A stretch of DNA of 64,000 bases from the NCBI RefSeq assembly GCF_003202405.1, contig NZ_QJHL01000001.1, positions 682,001 to 746,000 of the forward strand. Direction: 5' to 3'. Made by a program: the position numbers and the translations under genes. Positions 50,934-59,325 of this stretch are shown in pieces; the first letter of the stretch is position 1; each line of letters opens with the position of its first letter. The DNA is from Flavobacterium hydrophilum (GTDB taxonomy: Bacteria > Bacteroidota > Bacteroidia > Flavobacteriales > Flavobacteriaceae). Below the pieces are notes generated by a model. The model was not told the DNA's origin. It saw only the letters and a program-made list of their open reading frames with translations, and did no database searches.

Positions 50934-50962
50934 AGAATTAGAGAATTAGAGAATTAGAAAAT
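50931..50962 (+). repeat. Octanucleotide tandem repeat starting at the symporter stop codon
   Basis: TAGAGAAT occurs three times in a row from the stop codon TAG at 50931, followed by one variant TAGAAAAT. The heptamer array at moeA also starts at a TAG stop. Confidence 0.9.
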
Positions 50963-51006
50963 ATAAAACACAGGACAGCTTTGTCAAAGTCTTAAACGTT
51001 CATTTT

Positions 51007-51165
51007 GTCATTTCGACAGAGGAGAAATCACACGCGTAACTCGACAAAGATTGACGTCACAGTTTGTCATTCTGAGGAACTAAGAATCTTCACTAGAAAC
51101 TCTACAAAGATTGGCGAATTTCTGAGTGGAGTCACTTACGAAGAGCCTTCCTTCGTCAGGATGAC
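51007..51165. repeat. Palindromic repeat family B, copy 3 (composite)
   Basis: GTCATTTCGACAGAGGAGAAATCACAC at the left is followed by a second module TTTGTCATTCTGAGGAAC and ends with CTTCGTCAGGATGAC. Internal ACTCTACAAAGATTGGCGA matches copy 4. It looks like two related elements nested together, between the symporter and GH130 genes. Confidence 0.75.
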
Positions 51166-51210
51166 AAAACAGAGAGAATAAAAATAAAAAACAATAAAAA
51201 AACAAAAAAA

Positions 51211-52176
51211 ATGAGCAGTATTCCATGGCAAGACAGACCCGAAAGCAGTAACGATGTAATGTGGAGATATTCTGAAAATCCAATTATTGACCGATACGCA
51301 ATACCGTCATCTAACAGTATCTTTAATAGTGCCGTTGTTCCTTTTGGAGATGGTTATGCGGGAGTTTTCAGATGTGATAATAAAGCGGTTCAAATGAATA
51401 TTTTTGCCGGATTCAGTAAAAACGGAATCGATTGGGATATTAATCATGAACCAATTGTAATGCAGTCCGGTAATACGGAAATGATCGAATCTGCTTATAA
51501 ATACGATCCGCGTGTGGTTTTTATAGAAGACCGGTACTGGATTACCTGGTGTAATGGCTATAATGGCCCAACAATTGGTATTGGCTACACGTTCGATTTT
51601 AAAGAATTTTTTCAGTGCGAAAATGCCTTTCTGCCATTCAACAGAAATGGCGTTTTATTTCCACAAAAAATAAACGGAAAATATGCGATGTTAAGCCGCC
51701 CGAGTGATAACGGACATACGCCTTTTGGAGATATCTGGATCAGTTACAGCCCGGATATGAAATACTGGGGAGAACATCGTTTGATAATGAAACCAACTCC
51801 TTTTGAAGACAGCGCGTGGCAATGTACGAAAGTTGGAGCAGGACCAATCCCTATTCTTACTAACGAAGGCTGGCTCATGATTTATCATGGCGTTATCAAT
51901 ACTTGCAATGGTTTTCGTTATGCAATGGGATCAGCTCTTTTAGATGTTGATGCACCAGATAAAGTAAAATACAGAACACAGCCTTATTTGTTAGGACCGG
52001 CAGAGATTTATGAAATGGTTGGAGATGTTCCAAATGTAGTTTTCCCATGTGCAGCTTTGCATGATACTGAAGAGGATAAATTAACCGTTTATTATGGTGC
52101 AGCAGATACGGCAGTAGCAATAGCTTTTGGAAAATTGAGTGAAGTGATTCAGTTTACAAAAGATAATAGTTTATAA
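51211..52176 (+). CDS. GH130 beta-mannoside phosphorylase
   Basis: The 321-aa cytoplasmic protein (no signal peptide) has five-blade-propeller features of GH130 ([73 protein letters not shown]). The family phosphorolyses beta-mannosides. The neighbouring N-glycan enzymes make beta-1,4-mannosyl-N-acetylglucosamine the likely substrate, giving mannose-1-phosphate and GlcNAc. Substrate preference is inferred from context. Confidence 0.92.
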   Translation: MSSIPWQDRPESSNDVMWRYSENPIIDRYAIPSSNSIFNSAVVPFGDGYAGVFRCDNKAVQMNIFAGFSKNGIDWDINHEPIVMQSGNTEMIESAYKYDPRVVFIEDRYWITWCNGYNGPTIGIGYTFDFKEFFQCENAFLPFNRNGVLFPQKINGKYAMLSRPSDNGHTPFGDIWISYSPDMKYWGEHRLIMKPTPFEDSAWQCTKVGAGPIPILTNEGWLMIYHGVINTCNGFRYAMGSALLDVDAPDKVKYRTQPYLLGPAEIYEMVGDVPNVVFPCAALHDTEEDKLTVYYGAADTAVAIAFGKLSEVIQFTKDNSL

Positions 52177-52185
52177 AAAATAAGC

Positions 52186-53253
52186 ATGCTTTTAAAAAAT
52201 CAATGGTTAAAAATTGTTTTAGTTTTTTCTTCGATTGCTGTGTTTTCACAATCAAAGAAAAATACTATTGTGCCTAAAACGTATACAGCGAATAAAATTA
52301 CAAAACCAATTGTGATTGACGGAGATGAATCAGATCCGGCTTGGAAAAATGCAGACTGGACTGATCTTTTCGAAGATATAGAAAACAATATTAAACCTAA
52401 ATATGCAACAAAAGTTAAAATGATCTGGGATGAAACCAATTTTTATATTTTAGCAAAAATTGAGGAGCCGCATGTTTGGGCAAATTTAAAACAACGTGAT
52501 ACCATTATTTTTTACAACAACGATTTTGAAGTTTTTATTAATCCCGACGGCGACACTTTTAATTATTATGAATTAGAGATAAATGCATTAAATACAGCCT
52601 GGGACCTGTTTTTATCAAAACCTTACAGAGAAAATGATAATGTTGTTTTAAATGACTGGAATATTCCGGGTCTGAAATCAGCTGTAAAAATCAGCGGAAC
52701 GCTTAATAACCCAAATGATACTGATGAAGGATGGATTTTAGAAATGGCAATTCCCTGGGCATCTTATAAAAAATCTTACAACGAAAATAATGTGCCGGCA
52801 GATAAATTCTGGCGTGTTAATTTCTCAAGAGTAAACTGGCAGCATTCACTGGTTGATGGTAAATACGAACGTAAAAAAGATGCTGACGGAAAATTTCTGC
52901 CTGAGTATAACTGGGTCTGGTCGCCAATGGGCGTAATTAATATGCATGAACCTGAAAAGTGGGGATATGTTTATTTTTCTTCGAAAGAGGAAAAAGACAC
53001 TTTTACAATTCCGCAGGACGAAAAAGTAAAATGGGAGCTCTATAATTTATATCGGGCTCAAAAAGAATATTATCAAAAAAATAAAGTCTGGGCAAAAACA
53101 TTAACGGATTTAACGAAAGAAACGATCAAAGTCGATGGTAAAGTTTTAAAACCTATCTTAGAAAACCATTCTTCGGGATATAATATTTTGGTAAAAAGCC
53201 CATTTTCAAATCAAACTTTTATTATCAAAGAAGATGGTGAGTTTTTAAAATAA
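52186..53253 (+). CDS. Exported CBM9-like carbohydrate-binding protein
   Basis: The 355-aa product has a signal peptide ending AVFSQS (about residue 22) and a CBM9/DOMON-like domain at about residues 35-250 (ITKPIVIDGDESDPAWKNADWTD, AKIEEPHVWANL, NDFEVFINPDGDTFNYYELEINA, EMAIPWASYKK). No catalytic domain is apparent. It probably binds glycan in the periplasm or at the surface. It lies 9 bp after the GH130 gene and 25-49 bp before the GH18 gene. Confidence 0.85.
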   Translation: MLLKNQWLKIVLVFSSIAVFSQSKKNTIVPKTYTANKITKPIVIDGDESDPAWKNADWTDLFEDIENNIKPKYATKVKMIWDETNFYILAKIEEPHVWANLKQRDTIIFYNNDFEVFINPDGDTFNYYELEINALNTAWDLFLSKPYRENDNVVLNDWNIPGLKSAVKISGTLNNPNDTDEGWILEMAIPWASYKKSYNENNVPADKFWRVNFSRVNWQHSLVDGKYERKKDADGKFLPEYNWVWSPMGVINMHEPEKWGYVYFSSKEEKDTFTIPQDEKVKWELYNLYRAQKEYYQKNKVWAKTLTDLTKETIKVDGKVLKPILENHSSGYNILVKSPFSNQTFIIKEDGEFLK

Positions 53254-53302
53254 AAAATAATTAGATAATTTATCAGGAATGGTTCATTTTAAGCAATATA
53301 CT

Positions 53303-54448
53303 ATGGCAATTAAATCAGTTTTTTCAATCCTGATTATCAGTTTGTTTTTTGCTTGTTCTTCATTAGAAAGAAAACAAAATCAATCAAAAGAGGATTTTAA
53401 AATAATTGGATATGTTGCAGGATATGAGAATTTTGACCCTGCAAAAATTGATGCGGGTAAGCTGACTCACCTTAATTATGCCTTTGCTAATATTGTTGAC
53501 GGAAATGTTCAGTTTGAGCTGGCAACAGATAAAGCTAAAATAGAAAGTGTAATGGCGCTTAAAAAGCAAAATCCCGGTTTAAAAATAGTGTATTCTATTG
53601 GAGGATGGGTTTGGTCAGATCAGTTTTCAAATATAGCTGCTTATGCTCAATCAAGAGAAAAATTTGCTAAAAGTGCTGTTAAACTAATAAAAACGTATGG
53701 TTTTGACGGAATTGATATCGATTGGGAATTTCCAGGACAACGCGCAGAGGATAATGCTTTCAGACCTTCAGACAAAGAAAATTTTACTTTACTATTAGGC
53801 GAATTGCGTAAACAATTAGAAATTGAAACTAAGATAGATAATAAACATTATTTACTCTCTATTGCAGCAGCAACAGATCAGGAATATATCAATCATACTG
53901 ATTTAAAAAAAGCACATCAATATCTGGATTTTATAAATCTGATGTGCTACGATTTTTGTAATGGTTGGTTTTATCAAACAGGGCATCACGCTAATTTATA
54001 TCCTTCAAAAGAAGAAAAGTTTGGAGGAAACAGTATTAGTGAGTCGGTAGATAGATTCTTCAAAGAAGGTGTGCCTGCTCACAAGCTTATTTTAGGAATC
54101 CCTTTTTATGGAAGAAAGTGGGAAAAAGTAACACCCGAAAATAATGGGTTATACCAGTCGGCCTTAACAGGAAGTGCTATTGTGGCATCCTGGGAAATTG
54201 CTGCAGCATTAAAATCAGGAAAATTTCAGGAATTATATGATGATTCGGCAAAAGCATCTTATTTATGGAATGCCCAGGACAATATTTTTATTTCTTATGA
54301 AACTCCAAAAGAAATTGCTTTAAAAGTAACGTTTATTAAACAGAAAAAATTAGGCGGTGCTATGTTTTGGGAATATAGTTTAGACAATAATCAGGAATTA
54401 TTAAACAAATTGTACCAAAGTGCAGGTCAAACAAAACAAAGAAATTAA
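53303..54448 (+). CDS. GH18 chitinase-type lipoprotein
   Basis: The start at 53303 (MAIKSVFSILIISLFFACSS, 381 aa) gives a standard lipoprotein signal; an ATG at 53279 is possible. The catalytic motif DGIDIDWE ends with the acid Glu142, and SIGGW and the MCYDF segment are also present. GH18 enzymes cleave chitin or the chitobiose core of N-glycans. The DWE form is chitinase-like, while the setting of mannosidases and glycosylasparaginase favours an endo-beta-N-acetylglucosaminidase role. The two cannot be separated by sequence reading alone. Confidence 0.92.
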   Translation: MAIKSVFSILIISLFFACSSLERKQNQSKEDFKIIGYVAGYENFDPAKIDAGKLTHLNYAFANIVDGNVQFELATDKAKIESVMALKKQNPGLKIVYSIGGWVWSDQFSNIAAYAQSREKFAKSAVKLIKTYGFDGIDIDWEFPGQRAEDNAFRPSDKENFTLLLGELRKQLEIETKIDNKHYLLSIAAATDQEYINHTDLKKAHQYLDFINLMCYDFCNGWFYQTGHHANLYPSKEEKFGGNSISESVDRFFKEGVPAHKLILGIPFYGRKWEKVTPENNGLYQSALTGSAIVASWEIAAALKSGKFQELYDDSAKASYLWNAQDNIFISYETPKEIALKVTFIKQKKLGGAMFWEYSLDNNQELLNKLYQSAGQTKQRN

Positions 54449-54450
54449 AT

Positions 54451-55530
54451 ATGAAACTAACAAAACTATTATTTTTTTTACTGGCAATTAGTGTTCTTTC
54501 ATGTGGTAACAAAGAAGAACAAACTACTTTTAAATTCGGAGTCTGGACAACGGCAGATGTTAAAAAATCTGATGCAGACTATACAAAAGAATTTAAAAAA
54601 TATAAAGATGGAGGAATCGATGAAGTATTAATTAATACAGGAACAGATCCAAAACTTTTAAAAAGAATAGTGCCTTTAGCTACAAAAGAAGGTCTAAAAG
54701 TTCACGCCTGGATTATGGCGATGAACAGACCCGGAGATTCAGTTGCATTGCAGCATCCGGAATGGTATCAGGTTAGCAAAGAAGGAAAATCCTGTTTTGA
54801 TAACCGCCCTTATGTTGATTACTACCAATGGCTTTGTCCTACAAGAAAAGAATCTAGAAACCACGTTTTACATTTAGTCGAAGAACTGGCAAAAGTAGAA
54901 GGAATCGAAAGCGTTCACCTGGATTATATTCGTTTTCCGGATATCTTTTTACCAATCAGTTTATTGCCAAAATACAACCTGGTTCAGGATGTAGAACTGC
55001 CTCAATTTGATTTTTGTTATTGTGACGAATGTGTAAAAGCATTTGAAAAAATACATCATAAAAATCCAAAAGAGAGCCATAATACTTCCATCGATATGGA
55101 GTGGAAAAACTTCAGACTCAATGCGATTAAAGCCGTTGTAGGCGATGCATATAAAATTGCACACCAACACAACAAACAATTAACGGCAGCCGTTTTTCCT
55201 TATCCTGAAATGGCAGATCACATGGTGCGCCAGCGTTGGGATAAATGGAATATTGACGAAGTTTACCCAATGATTTACCATAGTTTTTACGATGAAGAAA
55301 TTGACTGGGTGGGTTATGCTACAAAACAAGGTGTCGAAGATCTAGAAGATAAGAAAACGAAAATCAATACAGGAATTTATATTCCGGGCTTGAAAAACGA
55401 TGCAGAATTAAAACAAGCTATTTTGTTAGCAAAAGAAAATGGAGCGATTGGTGTTTCATTTTTCGACGGAAACGCATTATCTGAAAGTAATTTAAAGACA
55501 ATCAAAGAAACAAAAGCAAGTTTAAAATAA
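54451..55530 (+). CDS. GH10-like (GHL10-type) putative glycosidase lipoprotein
   Basis: The 359-aa product has a lipoprotein signal (MKLTKLLFFLLAISVLSC) and a TIM-barrel region with KVHAWIMAMNRPG, VEGIESVHLDYIRFPD and CYCDECVKAF, like the uncharacterised GHL10/DUF187-type proteins. The IDEVYPMIYHSFYDEEIDW segment near residue 270 is also typical. The activity of the group is poorly defined. It starts 2 bp after GH18, so the two lipoproteins are co-translated. Confidence 0.82.
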   Translation: MKLTKLLFFLLAISVLSCGNKEEQTTFKFGVWTTADVKKSDADYTKEFKKYKDGGIDEVLINTGTDPKLLKRIVPLATKEGLKVHAWIMAMNRPGDSVALQHPEWYQVSKEGKSCFDNRPYVDYYQWLCPTRKESRNHVLHLVEELAKVEGIESVHLDYIRFPDIFLPISLLPKYNLVQDVELPQFDFCYCDECVKAFEKIHHKNPKESHNTSIDMEWKNFRLNAIKAVVGDAYKIAHQHNKQLTAAVFPYPEMADHMVRQRWDKWNIDEVYPMIYHSFYDEEIDWVGYATKQGVEDLEDKKTKINTGIYIPGLKNDAELKQAILLAKENGAIGVSFFDGNALSESNLKTIKETKASLK

Positions 55531-55562
55531 TATTTTCCAGGATTTCATTAAAAATAAACAGC

Positions 55563-56591
55563 ATGTCGAATAGAAGAGATTTTATCAAAAAAGCCACTTT
55601 AGGCGCAGCAGCAATAACTTCAGTTGTAGGGCTTAGTGCATTTGCGGGAGAAAAGGAAGATGAAAAAGAAGAGGCTTTGAAATTTACTTCAAAAAAAGTA
55701 AAAAAGCCAATTGTTATTTCGACATGGAATCATGGCTTGCCTGCAAACAAGGAAACATGGAAACAGTTAAAAACGGGAAAATCCGCCTTAGATGCACTTG
55801 AAGCCGGTATGAAAATTCCTGAAGCCGATCCAACTGTTCGCAGTGTTGGTTATGGTGGATACCCGGATCGTGAAGGAAAAGTAACGTTGGATGCCTGTAT
55901 TATGGACCACAACAGCAATTGCGGTTCAGTTAGTTTTTTACAAGGAATAATGCATCCTATCTCTGTAGCAAAAAGAGTATTGCAAAATACGCCACATGTA
56001 ATGTTATCAGGACAAGGAGCATTGCAATTTGCTTTATCAGAAGGTTTTAAAGAAGAAAATTTGCTTACTGCCGAATCAGAAAAAGACTGGAAAAAGTGGC
56101 TGGAAGACTCAAAATATAAGCCCGTAATAAATATAGAAAACCATGATACGATAAGCATGCTAATGTTGGATCAGGACGGCAATCTTGCCGGGGGCTGTAC
56201 AACAAGTGGTGCCGCCTGGAAAATGCACGGGCGTGTTGGTGACTCACCAATAATCGGTGCGGGTCTTTTCCTAGATAACGAAGTAGGCGCAGCAGCGGCA
56301 ACTGGCCTGGGCGAAGCCGTGATCAGAACTGCCGGAAGCGCAATGGTGGTCGAATTAATGCGTCAGGGAAAATCGCCTTATGATGCCTGTAAAGAGATTA
56401 CAGAACGTATTTACAATAAACATAAAAACCACAAAGACATGGAATACCTGCAGGTTGGTTTTATTGCTTTGAATAAAAATGGTGAATACGCAGGTTACAG
56501 TTTAAGATCAGGATTTAATTTTGCTGTTTCTGATGATGAAAAAGGTCACAGAATGGAGGATGCAAAATTTAAAATGTCGTGGGATAAATAG
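55563..56591 (+). CDS. Glycosylasparaginase (N4-(beta-N-acetylglucosaminyl)-L-asparaginase)
   Basis: The 342-aa Ntn-hydrolase has a Tat signal (NRRDFIKKATLGAAAITSVVG) and the autocleavage site HDTISML, with Thr196 becoming the N-terminal nucleophile. GDSPIIGAGLFLDNEVGAAA and TGLGEAVIRTAGS follow. It cuts the GlcNAc-Asn bond left after N-glycan trimming. This is the strongest single indicator that the locus targets N-linked glycoproteins. It lies in the periplasm or is secreted in folded form. Confidence 0.94.
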   Translation: MSNRRDFIKKATLGAAAITSVVGLSAFAGEKEDEKEEALKFTSKKVKKPIVISTWNHGLPANKETWKQLKTGKSALDALEAGMKIPEADPTVRSVGYGGYPDREGKVTLDACIMDHNSNCGSVSFLQGIMHPISVAKRVLQNTPHVMLSGQGALQFALSEGFKEENLLTAESEKDWKKWLEDSKYKPVINIENHDTISMLMLDQDGNLAGGCTTSGAAWKMHGRVGDSPIIGAGLFLDNEVGAAAATGLGEAVIRTAGSAMVVELMRQGKSPYDACKEITERIYNKHKNHKDMEYLQVGFIALNKNGEYAGYSLRSGFNFAVSDDEKGHRMEDAKFKMSWDK

Positions 56592-56631
56592 TTAGTGCCT
56601 GAACTTTGTCAAAATTTTTCTCATGCAGTTT

Positions 56632-56731
56632 GTCATTCCGAGGAACGAGGAATCTCCGTGAGAAACTCTACAAAGATTGGCGAGCTACTATGAGGAGCTA
56701 CTTTTGGAGATTTCTCCTTCGTCGAAATGAC
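56632..56731. repeat. Palindromic repeat family B, copy 4
   Basis: The left end GTCATTCCGAGGAACGAGGAA and the right end CTTCGTCGAAATGAC are imperfectly complementary. The internal AGAAACTCTACAAAGATTGG is shared with copy 3. It lies between the glycosylasparaginase and GH20 genes. Confidence 0.75.
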
Positions 56732-56848
56732 AAAAAAAGTGGCTGCTATGTGCATTTATACAAGTAAAACGCCTTTTCAATACAACAAAAAAACTATGTC
56801 TCTATGTGTTAAAAAAAATAACCACGCAGAGAAACCAAAACACAAAGA

Positions 56849-59161
56849 ATGAAAAAAGTACTATTCCTATTAACCTTAATCACTTCAATTTTCTCGGCTA
56901 ACGCGCAGAAAGTTTACACGGAAAATGATATTCGTATCATTCCAAAACCGAGTCAGACTCTTATTAAAACAGGTGTTTTTGAATTTACAAAAGATACAAA
57001 GTTTGTAGTAAACGGTGATTTCCAAAAAGATGCTGCAAATGCTTTGGCTTCTAAATTTGAAGTTGCTGCAGGATGGAAACCAGAAACGACAACAAAAGCG
57101 CCAATAAGTAATTTTGTTCAGTTTAAAGTTGATCCGAACTTAAAAAATGAAGCTTACGTTTTAGATGTAAATCCGACGAGCATTGTTATTGCTGCTAAAG
57201 GAAATGTGGGTTTTATGTATGGTTTAGAAAGTATAAGACAATTACTTCCTGAAGCAATTGAAAGTAAATTTGCGATTTCTACTGTAAAATGGGAAATTCC
57301 AAGTTTGACCATAACAGACGAACCTCGTTTTAAATGGAGAGGTTTAATGCTGGATTTATCACGTCATTTCTTTGATAAAAATTACATTCTGGCTACAATC
57401 GATCGTTTGGCAATGCACAAAATGAATGTTTTGCATTTGCATTTGGTTGATGACCAAGGTTGGAGAATTGAAATTAAAAAATATCCAAAACTAACTGAAG
57501 TTGGCGCTTGGAGAGTAGATCAGGAAAACTTATCCTGGAATGCAAGACTTCCGGTAACAGCAGATCAAAAAGGAACTTACGGAGGCTTTTTTACTCAGGA
57601 AGAGTTAAAAGAAATTGTAAAATATGCCGCATCAAAAAACATTGAAGTAATCCCGGAAATCGAAATGCCGGCACACGTAAGCAGTGCCATTGCAGCGTAT
57701 CCTGAACTGGCATGTTTTGATCAGAAAATTGGTGTTCCGTCAGGCGGATTATGGCCAATTACAGATATTTATTGTGCAGGAAAAGAATCGACTTTTGAGT
57801 TTTTACAAAATGTAATTGACGAAGTAATAACTATTTTTCCTTTAAAATATATTCATATTGGAGGCGACGAAGCGACGAAAACCAATTGGGCAAAATGTCC
57901 CCACTGCCAGAAAAGAATCAAAGACGAGCGTTTAAAAAATGTTGACGAATTACAAAGCTATTTTGTAAAACGAATGGAAAAATACATCAATTCAAAAGGT
58001 AAAAGAGTTATCGGTTGGGATGAAATTTTAGAAGGCGGTTTGGCTCCAGATGCAACGGTAATGAGTTGGAGAGGAATGAAAGGCGGCATCGAAGCAGCAG
58101 ATCAAGGCCACGATGTGATTATGACTCCAGAAACACCTTGTTATTTCAACTTTTACCAAGGACCGCAAAACGAAGAACCTTTAGCTTTTGATGCTTATAA
58201 TCCGTTAAGCGAAGTGTACAAATTTGATCCTGTAGTTGCAACCATGACGCCTCAGGAAGCAGCACATGTTTTAGGAGGACAAGCGAATTTATGGGCAGAA
58301 CATTTAGCATTACCAAAAGATTCTGAGTATATGATTTTTCCAAGATTGGCTGCATTATCAGAGACTTTATGGAGTCCGAAAGAAAAACGCAACTGGAATG
58401 ATTTTACAACAAGATTATTTTCATTATTCAAACGTTACGATTATTTAGGAATCAATTATGCGAAAAGTGCTTATTTGGTTACTGCTTCTTCTACAGCAGA
58501 TTTGGCTAATAAACAAATCAAAGTAGAATTGAAAAACGAGTTTCCTAATCCAGATATCCGTTACGTTTTAGGAGATAAAAGCATCGATCATCATGCTGTA
58601 AAATATACTGCTCCAATTGAAATCAAAGAAACGACTGTTTTAAAAGCTTCTTTATTTCAAGATGACAAACCAGTAGGAAAAACGTATACTGATACTCTTG
58701 TTTTTCATAAAGGATTTGCGAAAAAAGTGAAATACTTAACACCTTACAATTCGAATTACAAAGGAGATGCGAACACAATGGTCAACACGATTCGCGGAAG
58801 CAAAAATTTCCATGACGGACAATGGCAAGCCTGGTTGGTTAACGATATGGAATTGGTAATTGACCTTGAAAAAGTAGAAAGTATTGAACAAGTCACTGTT
58901 GGAGCTTTAGAAAGCCAAGGCGCAGGAGTTAATTTTCCAATTCAAGTCAAAGTGTTGATTTCTACAGACGGAATTAAATATACACAAGTTGGAAAAATAA
59001 CACGCTCGTATGCGGTAAATGCAGTTCCAGAATTGAAAGATTTCAAAATCAATTTCCAAAAGCAAAATGCACGTTTTGTAAAAGTAATTGGAGGTAACTT
59101 GAAGAAAAGTCCGAAAGGAGAAAGCTCTTGGTTGTTTGTGGATGAGATTTTGGTGAATTAA
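56849..59161 (+). CDS. GH20 beta-N-acetylhexosaminidase
   Basis: The 770-aa exported enzyme has a signal peptide ending SANAQ. It carries a GH20b N-terminal domain (about 30-150), the catalytic barrel (RWRGLMLDLSRHFFDKNYI, EIEMPAHVSSAI, IHIGGDEATKTNW with Asp340-Glu341) and a C-terminal F5/8C-like domain (about 640-770: FHDGQWQAWLVNDMELVIDLEK). It removes terminal GlcNAc or GalNAc. In this locus it would clip antennary GlcNAc from complex N-glycans. The length and domain order are typical of Bacteroidetes GH20. Confidence 0.95.
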   Translation: MKKVLFLLTLITSIFSANAQKVYTENDIRIIPKPSQTLIKTGVFEFTKDTKFVVNGDFQKDAANALASKFEVAAGWKPETTTKAPISNFVQFKVDPNLKNEAYVLDVNPTSIVIAAKGNVGFMYGLESIRQLLPEAIESKFAISTVKWEIPSLTITDEPRFKWRGLMLDLSRHFFDKNYILATIDRLAMHKMNVLHLHLVDDQGWRIEIKKYPKLTEVGAWRVDQENLSWNARLPVTADQKGTYGGFFTQEELKEIVKYAASKNIEVIPEIEMPAHVSSAIAAYPELACFDQKIGVPSGGLWPITDIYCAGKESTFEFLQNVIDEVITIFPLKYIHIGGDEATKTNWAKCPHCQKRIKDERLKNVDELQSYFVKRMEKYINSKGKRVIGWDEILEGGLAPDATVMSWRGMKGGIEAADQGHDVIMTPETPCYFNFYQGPQNEEPLAFDAYNPLSEVYKFDPVVATMTPQEAAHVLGGQANLWAEHLALPKDSEYMIFPRLAALSETLWSPKEKRNWNDFTTRLFSLFKRYDYLGINYAKSAYLVTASSTADLANKQIKVELKNEFPNPDIRYVLGDKSIDHHAVKYTAPIEIKETTVLKASLFQDDKPVGKTYTDTLVFHKGFAKKVKYLTPYNSNYKGDANTMVNTIRGSKNFHDGQWQAWLVNDMELVIDLEKVESIEQVTVGALESQGAGVNFPIQVKVLISTDGIKYTQVGKITRSYAVNAVPELKDFKINFQKQNARFVKVIGGNLKKSPKGESSWLFVDEILVN

Positions 59162-59264
59162 ATATTTTTAAACACATAGAAACATAGATTTTTTGACTTT
59201 TTGAAAAGAGTTTAGAAAGAAACTAGTTTCTAACACATAGTTTAACGTGAAATGCTTGTGACAG

Positions 59265-59293
59265 CTTTGTCAAAGTTTCAAACTTTGACAAAG
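59265..59293. repeat. 29-nt near-perfect palindrome CTTTGTCAAAGTTT
   Basis: Arms CTTTGTCAAAGTTT and AAACTTTGACAAAG are exact complements around a single central C. It lies 33 bp before the GH35 start codon. Partial versions of the arm (CTTTGTCAAA) also occur near 50974 and 56604. Confidence 0.85.
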
Positions 59294-59325
59294 TTTAAAG
59301 TCATAAATGTATAATCTGAAAAAAA

